A stretch of 64,000 bases of DNA, taken from Pyxicephalus adspersus. Lineage: Eukaryota > Chordata > Amphibia > Anura > Pyxicephalidae. This document shows positions 47,942 to 58,649 of this stretch, in pieces. Location of the stretch: contig NC_092858.1 in assembly GCF_032062135.1 (NCBI RefSeq), forward strand, positions 129,974,256-130,038,255. Reading direction: 5' to 3'. A model generated the notes under the pieces. That model worked only from the letters and a program-made list of their open reading frames with translations. It did no database searches and had not been told where the DNA came from. Both the position numbers and the translations under genes were made by a program. Positions within the stretch are counted from its first letter, which is position 1. Each line of letters opens with the position of its first letter.

Positions 47942-48480
47942 AAAGGTCTATATAGGTGCCAGATTTTCATTGCCTTAGGCTATGTACACACGTGCAATAA
48001 TTATCGTTTGAAAACTATTATTTTGAACGATTGTATTGTGCACAATTATAAACATAATAAATAAACATATAAACATGCTGTAACGAACAATCGTTCAAAT
48101 ATAATCCACCAATAATGTACACACTAGATACGATCATTTGAACAATTGTTCAAACGATGCAGGAAGTGGCGTGTACAGGTGAAAGAGTATTACAGAACAA
48201 TCCACGATCACTGAACGACCATACACACAATAGATTACGAACGATCCTCACCCAATCAGATCCGCCGGAACAGTCGTTCGTTTCCAGTGAGATTCCTCGT
48301 TCGTCGGTGTGGTTGACCACTTTTTCTGCACTTTTTTTGTTAACTATTATCATACGATCTGTCGTGGATCATTCGTTTCCAACGACAATTATTGCACGTG
48401 TGTACGCAGCTCTAGACAAAGGTTTATTTTTTGGTGCTTAGGTGACAATCTAGCACCAGTACATGTGTCCCACGACATCT
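47942..48480. repeat. Dispersed repeat F, copy 1, split by a palindromic element
   Basis: The left part AAAGGTCTATATAGGTGCCA GATTTTCATTGCC (47942-47974) matches 49408-49440. After the inserted element and about 30 further bases, TCTAGCACCAGTACATGTGT (from about 48447) resumes the match to 49448 onward. The nature of the family is unknown. Confidence 0.6.
47978..48411. mobile_element. 434-bp palindromic element, copy 1 (Harbinger-like MITE)
   Basis: The left end GGCTATGTACACACGTGCAA and the complement of the right end, AGCTGCGTACACACGTGCAA, are long terminal inverted repeats continuing into CGTT-rich arms. The flanks TTA (47975-47977) and CTA (48412-48414) fit a 3-bp TWA target duplication with one change, as used by PIF/Harbinger elements (inference). 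The element is the same length as copy 2 at 58216-58649 and is co-linear with it. Common inner markers are ATAATCCACCAATA, AATGCAGGAAGTG-like sequence and CCACGATCACTGAACGACC. It encodes no transposase. It lies within repeat F. Confidence 0.75.
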
Positions 48481-49407
48481 TTTTGCAGTCCATTGTCTTG
48501 GATGTCTAAATGTTTGATCGCCAATGAGGACTATTGTAGTCCATATAGTTTGGCTGCTTAGCAGTAGCTGATCAGCCTGTCTGTGCAGTGTTCATTCATT
48601 TCTACTGCCAAAAGAAAAAAATCACTAATTATCATTTTATGTGACTAAAGCAATTAAACTTCTGTATGTAACTTGAAGGGGAATTACAGTCTGGGATCCC
48701 ATGCCATAAAAATCTTTCCCCAGACTTGACCATATAGTTATCTAACTTAATGTAAAGTCCCAAAGCAATTCCATCGGTGTAAAAATAGTACACCAGTGCT
48801 TGTAGGAGACATTATGCTGGTCACAGTCAAGTCATTTCAGGCCAAAAGAAAACATTGTCCATATTATTTTTCTCTTCTATGAAGAGGAAGCAGATTTGAA
48901 AAAAAATTGAAAATTACTTTCGAGATTGCAATAAGATGCCTAAACTTTTTTTGTGCATAGGTCAACTGTATTGCCATAGATATCCCTGCACAGTTGATTC
49001 AAAGACACGATGAGACCATTAGTAGATGCCTTTTGCCCCATATTCAGCTATAAACAGGTATGGAAGCAATTGCTTTTAACATATAAAGGACGCAGTAGTA
49101 AGGCAGATGTTCAAGAAGAAGGCTTTGAGCACACCACAAACATTCTTTTTTCAAAATGATGCTTAAATGATTGTACAAATCTTGGAATGATATAGTTTAT
49201 TGATGTTAGTTCAACCTAATACAACTAAGCAGAAGATATTTTCTTGAAAGGTGCTATGACTTCTGCTATAAGATCCTATAAGATCCTGCTAAAAGATGAT
49301 ATAAAATATAAGCAGCGATGAATTTGTGCACATGCCATTAAGAGCTGCTTATGGTGATGGAAATCACCAGATATTAACTGATCAAACTCCTTTTTCTCCA
49401 TCTACCT
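48481..49407. other. No gene recognised
   Basis: AT-rich. Small direct repeats (TATAAGATCC twice near 49267-49286) only. Confidence 0.45.
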
Positions 49408-49480
49408 TAAGGTCTATACAGATGCTAGATTTTCATTGCCCAAGATGATAGCACCAGCATGGGTGTTCCACCACTGACCC
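49408..49480. repeat. Dispersed repeat F, copy 2, uninterrupted
   Basis: AAGGTCTATACAGATGCTAG, ATTTTCATTGCC and then GATGATAGCACCAGCATGGG show the empty-site form of the sequence that is split at 47978-48411. The right limit of the repeat is not clear; the minus-strand frame 49433-49756 overlaps it and has no recognised motif. Confidence 0.55.
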
Positions 49481-50483
49481 CAATGATAGTACTAATATAG
49501 TACCTACAGTGGGGTGCTTCCAGCTCATACCATCGATGTACAAAATGGGCTGCTCAGCAGTATCCAAGGTGAGTGACTGTACAGTTCTCCATTTAAAACT
49601 GTCACCTGAAAGGATCACTAAAAACTGTTTTGAATTATGTGTTTTCATGTGTGTTATGTGTTGGTATGGATCTTTACCCCAGTCTAGGCTTGAAGGGTAG
49701 ACATCTAGTAATACATTGCCCAGGAGGACAGACAGTATAAATGTGGTCCTGCACATCAGACCTAAAAAGAGAATGTATGTATAACATGTCTACATTCATT
49801 GCTTCCCATCAGTAAATCAATGTTTAAACAAGCATGCCTTCAAAACGCATTACAAGTATTGGAAGTTACGGGACATTAAATTTTCAGTTCAAAATAATGG
49901 CCTCATATATCACATCTTGCCATCTAGAGGAATGGTGGATAGATAATTTTTTCAGAACATTAGTCTTTTTTAAGATACCCTGGGGGTGAAGTGTAGCGAA
50001 CCTGAGTTCATGTCAAGCATCCAGCCATTCACAGGGGAAACTTTCTTTTTTCTTTTTTCTCCAGAACACGATTGGATGCTTAAAAAGAATACAGTTTTAC
50101 TTCATTTCACATCTCTTCACACTTGTGTAAGATTTATTCATAATTATTGTAAGCCATACGTAGAGTGGTCTGGCATGAATAATTGCTTGTTTGTGTTTCC
50201 AGCGAACACTTATTTTTATTTTTTTGAAATGTTTTAAAAATCATAATTTTTTTAAATTACTTTTTAATTGCTTGTTCTACAATTATTTTGTTGTTTTGTT
50301 AAAAAGAGAGATTTGTAAATTACCCACAAGAGGCATTGTAAATCATGAATACTAACAACTTCACTTATAGTGTATGTCAAGACAAAACTTTTTATTTTAT
50401 TTTTAAAAAAGAAGGGCCCTACTGTTCATATCAGACAAGAATCATTCAACGTGTGTATATAGCCTTACTCTGTTAACATTTTT
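49481..50483. other. No gene recognised
   Basis: AT-rich sequence without supported exons. The frames 49509-49700 and 49986-50237 carry no known motif. Confidence 0.45.
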
Positions 50484-50628
50484 ACTATTAATAATAATAT
50501 TATTATTATTATTTTTATTAATAATATAATAAGATTTATAATAATAATATTAAACAGTATTTATATAGCGTCAACATAATATACAGTGCTGCACATTACA
50601 TAGGGGGTGCAAAATGCTGGACAGATGA
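50484..50628 (-). repeat. L2/CR1-like LINE 3' end with ATT/AAT tail
   Basis: A microsatellite tail at 50484-50552 is followed by AACAGTATTTATATAGCGTC and TACAGTGCTGCACATTACAT, the worn 3' end found at 8905 and 30741. The LINE reads on the minus strand. Confidence 0.75.
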
Positions 50629-51285
50629 AAACATTGGCCCTGGGCAACGTCAGGTAAGCTTAATCTCCAACTTTTTGCCTATTTAGATATGAGCTCCATT
50701 ATGCATGCTTAGTTAGGATGCATTTTTAAAGCTTACCCCCAAATCAATAATATAAATAATACATAAAGCCAACAAATCTCTGCTTTATTGGAAACTTTAA
50801 GTTTATGCATTGTCTTCAAGTATCAGGTTGATATATTTGTATCCTTTGCAGTGTATGATAAATTGCCCTCACATGTAGGCTAGCTTAATTGAGTGAAGTA
50901 GCCTTTTTCTTGTCTACTAGAGAAACTTTTATTATTTTTTGGAAGAACACTACTAGGTTGCCATGGAAACCAAGGTTTTAGGATGGAATGCTAACAGTAA
51001 ATAGAGAGCATTTCAGTGCAATGTCATCACTGCTAGTTTGTCATGGAAACCAAGGTTCTATGATGGAATGGTTACTGTTTTTTGTAAAGACCGGCATTTG
51101 CTCCAGATGTCATATGAGGATTAGTCTTTAGTCCTACAGGATGTCCTGTCACTAACAGGCTCAGAGTAATGCTAAGTCTACTGAAATATAAGCGCATCTC
51201 CTCGGTGCTAAATTTAAGTATTCTCTGGAAACTTATTATACTGGTATAATAGAGAAATCATCATGCTCTGTCCTCAGTCTTTAAA
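50629..51285. other. No gene recognised; a small diverged direct repeat
   Basis: GTTGCCATGGAAACCAAGGTT at about 50957 is echoed by TTGTCATGGAAACCAAGGTT at about 51039, each followed by a GATGGAATG. This suggests a local duplication of about 80 bp. Otherwise AT-rich. Confidence 0.5.
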
Positions 51286-51676
51286 CCTCCCTCGGAGGTT
51301 AATTTTCAGTACCAAAGGTATTATCCCCGAGCCACACTCGGGGTGGAATTGCAAGGGAGCGTCCTCCAGCGTAGCCCGCGGCATCCTCCAGCGATGCTCA
51401 GCATATGCTTCACTTGGCGATGCCCGCATGGCATCTGTGTGGCTTGCCGATGCCCGCTCAGCATCTGTGTAGCCTGACGATGCCTGCCCGCCATCTGCGT
51501 AACAGGTGTGTGAACAATGGGGACGCGAAGCAAAGGGAAGCATATGCCAGCAGGGCATGGAACGTGCAAGCGTGCAGCTGGGGGGCAGGACCAGGCAGAA
51601 AATTTAAAATATTAGGTATTTTTAAATGTACTACTTTGACATTTAAAAATATTTATTATTCAGACCACCATGGAGG
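51286..51676. mobile_element. piggyBac-like non-autonomous element, copy 2
   Basis: The ends CCTCCCTCGGAGG and CCACCATGGAGG are inverted. TTAA lies at 51281-51284 (one extra A before the element) and at 51677-51680. Inside the left end, CCCCGAGCCACACTCGGGGT forms the same hairpin as in copy 1 at 43858. The middle is GC-rich and contains a 30-bp minisatellite. The right part is AT-rich with ATTTAAAAATA-type sequence. No transposase is encoded, and the overlapping frames on both strands come from the minisatellite. Confidence 0.75.
51391..51510. repeat. 30-bp GC-rich minisatellite
   Basis: Three units of exactly 30 bp start at 51421, 51451 and 51481, with a weaker, slightly shorter unit before them. 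The pattern is TGCCCGCATGGCATCTGTGT followed by GGCTTGCCGA. Because the unit is ten codons long, it yields repeated ten-residue peptides in the open frames, which should not be taken as a gene. Confidence 0.85.
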
Positions 51677-51680
51677 TTAA

Positions 51681-52627
51681 AGCAGAACTCCAGTAAACAA
51701 TTTATATTTGTATACTCCTCCCCACCTCCTTGGTGTGAAGTTTTGTTTTAATTTTTTTTTTACCCTAAATCTACAGTGAAAAAATGGTAACATGGCCACA
51801 GAAGGAGTCAGGTGAAGCTAGCACAACACTGCCATTGCAATAGTAACGGACATATTGAACATCATATGCATCATATGAATAGTGCGAGACAGTAAACCAG
51901 ATGCTGTGTGTTACATGTGTTTCTTTGCTCCTTACTACTCCTGTATAAAAAGATAATGCAGGACACCTTGAGGTTAATTCATTAAAGGAGTATACATTCA
52001 TTTACCAATGTAAACTATCCCTTTGCAATGTATTTATTCATATGCAAGCACATTGTCATATACACTTCTCTTGCACATTATCGGGGTATTTTTTAAAAGT
52101 AAATTTTCACCACATTCAGTGAGCTTAGAGAATTTACTTCTTGCAGAGTGAACCAGTTAACAGCCTTAGAGAAAAGAAGAAAAAACAAAAACTGCACATT
52201 CAAATTATTTTTTTAATTTAGTATTTTTAACCAAAAAACGCACCTTACATTGTATTGTTAAATGTTCCTTTTTTTATTTAAGAATACAGTTTGAATTGCA
52301 GAGCAGAAAAAACCCAGTTCTTGTTTTTTCTTGTTTTCTCTTGTTGATTTAAGTGGGATTGGTGACAGTATATACACTTGAGACAGGGAATTGATCCTAT
52401 TTTTTTGATTAACCCAAGTTAACAGCCTAAATTTAGTAAATCAGTAAATCATTGTAAATGGTTTGGGCTGCCACACATCAATATGTGTACTAAGAGTGTC
52501 ACTGTACTGTGATGTAAACCTTGCATAAAGGTAGTATGTGTGCAAAGAAAGTTATTGAACTCCAGAGATCATGCAACTTACCCGATTGGGAGAAACATAG
52601 TAATTACATTCCTGCTACAAAAGCAGT
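51681..52627. other. No gene recognised
   Basis: TTAAAGCAGAACTCCAG at 51678 resembles the tip of the family E elements but has no partner. The rest is AT-rich with no supported feature. Confidence 0.45.
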
Positions 52628-53560
52628 ATGCTTGAATCAGGGATTTTGAGTGATTTTTTTGCTGATGGGAAAAAAGAGAATCATCCTGTGTTTCTGAATA
52701 TAGAGGATCTCATGACTCACTTCTCTTCAACCCAAGTCTTCTCAAGCCTAGTATATGGTGGGAGGCTTCGGCCAACCTACAGAAAACAGAACATGTCTGA
52801 TCTCAGTCAGACAGGCTAGTAGGCCCACTCTGCTTCGGCTGGGTGGTCTTAGTACCCAGCCCCTGTCAGGTGCATAATACCCTGGGGTCTGGGAAATCTA
52901 GGTGGCCCTTATTCTTTAGAGGAGGAATCACAATGGCACCCCAGGGCACATTTTTTGTGGTGTGTTTTTATACATTATTACTTTTTATCGAACCTCGGGG
53001 TTTTTGTGTAGAGGATCACGGCTAGTTGATTCAATATTATAAAAAAATTCTCTTCAACCCAGCGATGAATATTGTCACCGGGCCAATTGGGTACCAACAT
53101 GTTAAAATACAGCAAATGTGCCACTGCCTCAGTGGTAAAGTCTGAACAGAAAACCCACAACATCCTAGAATATTTGCATCACATATCCCAGGAGGCTGTG
53201 GGCTGCATCTTCTGCTCAATGCTTCAATATCGGGCAAGTGGCTTTTATACAATATTAAAAAAAAAGGGCTCAATCCCATGCATTTGCAATGAGATCGGCA
53301 GATTATTTTACATTTGCAGAAAGACATGTCACCCAATCTTATTCCTGTGCAGTGCATGTTTGGGTGGCGTGAAAACAAACTGGAAGATAGAAGAAAGAAG
53401 ATGGTGGTGCCCACTATTCTGTCCAGTACTGGAAGGACGAAGCTAAGATTGTGCAGGACTCGCTGGGCTCGATTTGTGGAGGGATCAAAGGTACGTGATT
53501 TTTTGCGGGGGGAAATTTCAGCTTTAGGCCAGTTGTTCCCCTGGTAAAATGCTGATCAGT
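52628..53560 (+). other. Coding-like patch of unknown origin
   Basis: Base composition is more balanced than around it, and long open stretches occur on the plus strand. 52628-52819 includes KKENHPVFLNIEDLMTHF and SSLVYGGRLRPTYRKQ. 53072-53446 and 53314-53547 overlap in different frames (RKKMVVPTILSSTGRTKLRL in one). A minus-strand frame, 53414-53037, is also open. Stops separate the plus-strand pieces, so no single gene can be built. This may be a decayed transposon or retrogene. I could not match it to any family, and chance in moderately GC-rich DNA remains possible. Confidence 0.3.
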
Positions 53561-54646
53561 AGTTTTGGTACTCCCTAATACCTATTGGTTAAAATAATGT
53601 ATACTTTTTTGGTGGTAGTTCCCTTCAGTTTTTGGCTAGGGGTTTTTCTGGCCCATTTACTTTGTGTTCAGTGGAATCTAAGGAGTCATTGATGTAACTA
53701 AAAAGCTCCTAGTCATTTAATTCTGGCTCCAAGTCCTGGCTCTGATATCTGTGCCATGAGCACACAGTGGTTGCACTCAGTGCTGGAGACACTCACCTCC
53801 CTGTCATAGGTGCTTATGTCCAGTTCACAAAAACTACTAAACAGCAAGCATAAAGCTTTGTAAATCCAATAAATAGTTTGGAATCTTGCCAGTCAAATGT
53901 TCAAAGATTTGCCAGCATTCAGCATTCTCAGCATGTAGATTATTTCTGGCTAGTTTTATTAATATTTTTCTAGAGTATTTTTTATAGAGATGTTCTTTGA
54001 GGACCTTTTATGTATATGCTATCTCAGCTTAATTTTTAGATTGTTTGAACTCAAGCCATCAATAATTGGTTTGTTCTTATTAGAACCAAGTTATTTGGTT
54101 TGTATCTTTTGCAGTTAATAATATTATATATAGCTATTACTCATATGTTGATCTTTCAAAGTTGCAAAAACTCAAACCTGTTTTTCTTTACAACACTTAC
54201 AGACTGTTTGATTTAATCAAGATTACCAATTTAACATCTTTCATGTTAGTCACAAGACACAACTGTTAATCATCTTGACTTTAATTGTTTTATTAGATTA
54301 TTTTTATTTGGTTATTAAATTTGAGTTTAGATTTTAAAGTATAAATGTTTCTAACTTTTCTAATTACACATTTTGTGTCGGCTCTAAACTCCAAGATAGG
54401 CATTATTTATCATTGGAAGAACTGAATGAAGGACTGAAGTTACAACACTCATAGGCATAGTAGTGATCATTTGCATGCCTGTCAGTGCTGCTTCAAACGA
54501 AGGTGCCATCATGTCGCCGTCAGACTTTTGAGAAGACGGCAATCTTCTTCGCCCACTATTGCCGCACATAGTTTAAGTAATAAAACAGCTTACAAAAACC
54601 ACTAATGGGAACAGAGCCTTATACAGAAAACACTGTGGTATACCAG
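53561..54646. other. No gene recognised
   Basis: AT-rich sequence without exon signals or named repeats. Confidence 0.45.
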
Positions 54647-54951
54647 CAGTGTAGTGGGGTGGTCATGGGTGGAAACATCTTGCCCTCACTTTTTTACAAA
54701 TTATTTGGTGGTCCGCGGCTCTGGCCAGTCCGCTCCCCCACGGGGTCAGGAGAAGGACCTGGGTTGTGTTTCTGGATTCAACCCACCCATCTCCCATCGC
54801 AGGCACAGACCTGCGATAGGAGAGTGGGCAGGGTCTGGTATCATGACATTACTCTGGGGGAAGTGTCTTCCCCTTTGAGTGACACTGGCAGGGGTGTAGT
54901 GGGGTGGGTACGTACCATGCCCCCTCTTCTTTTTTTGCGACTACACCCCTG
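54647..54951. mobile_element. Composite hAT element, copy 2, with perfect target duplication
   Basis: A 305-bp element flanked by perfect 8-bp repeats TATACCAG (54639-54646 and 54952-54959). The ends are CAGTGTAGTGGGG and CGACTACACCCCTG. The order is: a left A-family piece (GTGGGGTGGTCATGGGTGG, GCCCTCACTTTTTTAC), the B-family core (TTTGGTGGTCCGCGGCTCTG to CCCCTTTGAGTGACAC), and a complete short A unit of about 63 bp with its own CAGGGGTGTAGTGGGG start and ACTACACCCCTG end. Copy 1 at 21107-21548 has the same order inverted. No transposase is encoded. The 157-codon frame 54605-55078 runs through it and is incidental. Confidence 0.88.
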
Positions 54952-54959
54952 TATACCAG

Positions 54960-56805
54960 GACTCTCTTGTGGGCAGCTAAAGATTTTTAGAACTTTGGAA
55001 CCTTTAGAACTGATAATAAATGGTGTTCAGCTCTGTGTTGATGGAAGATGCCCTCAGGTATCCTCAAATGTGCTTTAGGTGCATGGCCAGTACTTTTCTA
55101 AAGGCATTCAGCAACCCTGAGCCCCTGCCAGGCAAGACTAGGCCACAGACCTTGAAGGAGCTGGCCTCACAGACCCCTATTACTCACTCAGCCATGGCTG
55201 ACTGACTCCCCTTTAAAATGACCCTTCACCACATGCTCCTATTCCATTGATTGGCTACAGCGACAAACATCACTCCCCCATGATTGGTCTCTCCCTCTAC
55301 TATATAGAAGGAGATCTTCCCAACAGCCGGAAGAAATAGCCAATCTACAAGCTAAAACTTTATAATATTAATCTTTTACTTGCACACAAATTTCAGAGTT
55401 TCTAATTCATGCTAGGGTCACCTCCTCAGTTAAAGGGTCCCTACTACTGCAAGAACCATTACAGTCTGAGTTACTGGAATCACGTTCTGCTGTATATTCA
55501 TGAGATCCTGCAATTGCTTTAACCTATAGACACAGTGTCCTTTAATAAAACAAATGTGTATGTTTGATTTAGTTTGACTGGTGATTTAGTTTGTAGTGGT
55601 ATTTGTTTTTCTTACAAAATTACAAAAATTACAAATTACAAAAATGGTTTAATAAAATAGTTCTGATTCACAAATTGTCCTTAGGGTGCTTGTGTTTGGT
55701 GCTGTGATAAAGACACATGGAGGCTCCATAAGGGCAGGAGCTGATGTCAGTGATTTAATGCACATGGAAAAGCAGCTGGAAGTAGGACAAGTAGACGGTA
55801 TGTTGGGACTTGCAGTTAATTAACAACTGAGAAGCTAGAAGAAGACAGAAACTGCTTTGTTGAAAATTTGAAAGAGAGGTCTGATAGAAAGAATAAACCA
55901 CATGTTGGAGTGTTTCTCAGAAGCTAGGGTTATGATAGGTTGACTAGACCTCCTCTATATGACTGGGACAAGTAAATCCTATATTTATTGTACAGATACA
56001 TAAAATCTAGTTCCTCAGTGGAATAACTTATTATGTAGGAACCATGGTGCAAACTGCAGACTATAGCCCACCATGTTTGAAGGTCTCACACTTGACAGTG
56101 TGTCCTGTACAGCACCTACCGCCCCACTATTTTCTGATCTGCATTATTTAATTTTTCAGTTTAACAGAACAAGATATGATATGAATTTTGAGGAAAACAT
56201 TACATTTTCCTATGCCTTTTTACTACTTGGTCAAGTAAATTTTTGAGGCATGTTCTCCACTGCTTCTAGCACTCCTCAAACACGTACCAGATGAAATGGT
56301 GTCAGAAACACACTGCTAAAGCTTTTAATTGAAAGAAATTGGGCAATTTCCATGCATGATTGACCATTGCTTTATATTGTGCCAAACATTTAGATTATGT
56401 TTAATGGTTATGCATTTGGATTAGTGGTTAGACTCATTGTAGGATTAGGTTTGGGGGGAGGGAGATGTTTTGAGTTAGTTTGTGGGTTATGCCAGGGCTG
56501 CCCAAATATACCTACACTTCACTGTTCTGTACGGAAGTATACAGAGAGCGCCAATGAGTTCAAAGACTTATTCAGACAAAGAAGAGTCATTTACTTTTTG
56601 CCCAGGATTCCTAAAGCCTAAAATCAAGAATGATATGATTTTCAAAACAGTGGTCATTGACTATGAAGATTTAGGCAGAGTATGGGGAATAGGTGAATCA
56701 TCTGTAATGGTGAATTGTTTGTAGGTTAAAATTGTAAAGGTACTTGTGATCCATGGCACGGTCCAGAGATTATTAGATCAAAGATGGTCCAGCCAAGAGG
56801 GTGGA
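54960..56805. other. No gene recognised
   Basis: Mixed sequence, slightly GC-richer at 55080-55350. No exon with convincing splice sites. Overlapping frames at 56397-56724 show no known motif. Confidence 0.45.
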
Positions 56806-56890
56806 TTATTATTATTTATATTTTTATTATTAATGTTATTATTAATAAAAATAAACAGGATTTATATAGTGACAACATGTTACGCGGATC
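56806..56890 (-). repeat. L2/CR1-like LINE 3' tip
   Basis: An ATT-rich tail is followed by AATAAACAGGATTTATATAG and ACAACATGTTACGCGG, the terminal sequence of the LINE at 8870. Only about 85 bp remain. Confidence 0.7.
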
Positions 56891-58215
56891 TGTTTAGAAT
56901 GCAAAAAATATGAGGACACTTGTCAATATATAAATCTCTAAAAGCAGGTTCCAAATTATATTTTTAATAGCTGATTTCATGATTAAATAAGCCATGTCGA
57001 TGAAATTTGAAAAAAGGATAATGTGTACCATTTATTAATCAGGTTTTCAGTAGCAAAAAAAAGTGCCATCAGGCTGTATATCATATTGACATTTACTTTT
57101 GATGGAATATTCATTTCATTGACATACACTTGGATGACACTTTGATCACTGAAAACTGCATCTTCTTGGCACACTTCCTAATTTGTTTGAATGCTGATGT
57201 CTGTACTGAGCTGCAGAATTTCACGGTATGTAATTTTCTTTGGCACTCCTAATGTTTTTACACCTTAGTGAGAAAATGTAAGATGAGGGGTAAAGCCATT
57301 TGGAACCATCGGCTAGGCTTTTGCTGTCAGAACAAATTAGGTGTAGAGTTTTGGTAGGAAACAAACAGCTATTTCTGCAATACCGGTATTTACATTTATA
57401 TAGTGTTAAAATTGAACTACAAAACCATGAAAGGTGTCAAAGAAATAAACTCCACACATACTGCTAATATTTAAATAAAAATTTTAAGCATGCTACATGT
57501 CAAGTAATGATCTGAGTATGTACTACTTTATTCTCCACTAGCATGATTTGCCCTCTGGAGTATATTGGGACTCAAAAGATGATACAAATGCAAACCCTTT
57601 TGCCAGTATGCTTTATTTTAGCCAGGTAGTACTTGGGTGGTGTATATTGCAGGAATTAGGTGATTGGTGAAACGCCAATCGTGACTAATGCTGGTCAGGG
57701 AAAAATATCTTAGGTTGGCTGATTGGCTGATTGTGTCAACTGATCTATCTCAGTCCAGCCCCTACTCTGTTGTGCAAAACGTCAAATACTCACTTATGAC
57801 CATTATTGGACATATAATGCCAGTACAGGGCAGAACCTACATATTTAGAATACATGATGTGCTAAATCAGTATGACCACATGTTCAACCCTGAAAATTCA
57901 TACTTATGAAAGATGCTTGGATTGGAGTTTGTAGCTTCAAACTAAAACAGTGAGAATTTTTTTTTGGGCTGTAGTCACACTGTTACATTTTAGCAATGTA
58001 CATGTGCAGGTTGGTGTGCACTGGTAACATTCATTCTGACAACACCAACACACCTTTTAATGCACCTGAAATGCAATGCATTGTAACACACTGTGGTGTG
58101 CAGTGCTGCTAAAATCTTTCTCCCTTAACACAATACACATTAACATGCAACATAACACACAATAACATACTGTGTTAATACAACCTACAAATGGAAATTG
58201 ACCCCTAAGATGTAA
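56891..58215. other. No gene recognised
   Basis: AT-rich, with a CA/ACA-rich low-complexity patch at about 58030-58190. No exon or further repeat supported. Confidence 0.45.
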
Positions 58216-58649
58216 AGCTAGGTACACACTTCCAATAATTATCGTTAGAAAACAAACGATTACGACCGATCAACGAATATGCACAATTATTTTGAATGAT
58301 CATATTGTGCACAATTCTGTACATGTTGTAACAATATGATCATTCGAATATAATCCACCAATAGTGTACAGGCGCTAGATACAATCGTTTGACAATGCAG
58401 GAAGTGACATGGAAAGGAGAAAGTGTATTGCAGAAACATCCACGATCACTGAACGACCGTACACACGATAGATAGAGAACGATCGCCGCTCAATTAGATC
58501 CGACAGGACAATCATTCATTTCCATTGACAATCCTTGTTCGTCCGCGTCGATGGTCATTTGCCGTGCCCCTTTTTTGTTAATGATTCTCACACAACCGGT
58601 CGTTAGTCGTACGTTTCCAACTACAATTATTGGAAGTGTGTAGGCAGCT
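58216..58649. mobile_element. 434-bp palindromic element, copy 2 (Harbinger-like MITE)
   Basis: The left end AGCTAGGTACACACTTCCAA and the complement of the right end, AGCTGCCTACACACTTCCAA, are long inverted repeats. TAA flanks both sides (58213-58215 and 58650-58652), a perfect 3-bp target duplication. The element is the same length as copy 1 at 47978-48411 and runs in the same orientation. The two differ at many bases, so they inserted independently long ago. No transposase is encoded. Confidence 0.8.

Noticed and set aside
51405..51680. Repeat protein suggested by ten-residue periodic peptides
   Set aside because: The period comes from a 30-bp minisatellite inside a mobile element, and similar peptides appear in other frames and on the other strand.
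54605..55078. 157-codon plus-strand frame as a gene
   Set aside because: It runs through the hAT element, its target duplication and both flanks, and has no domain.
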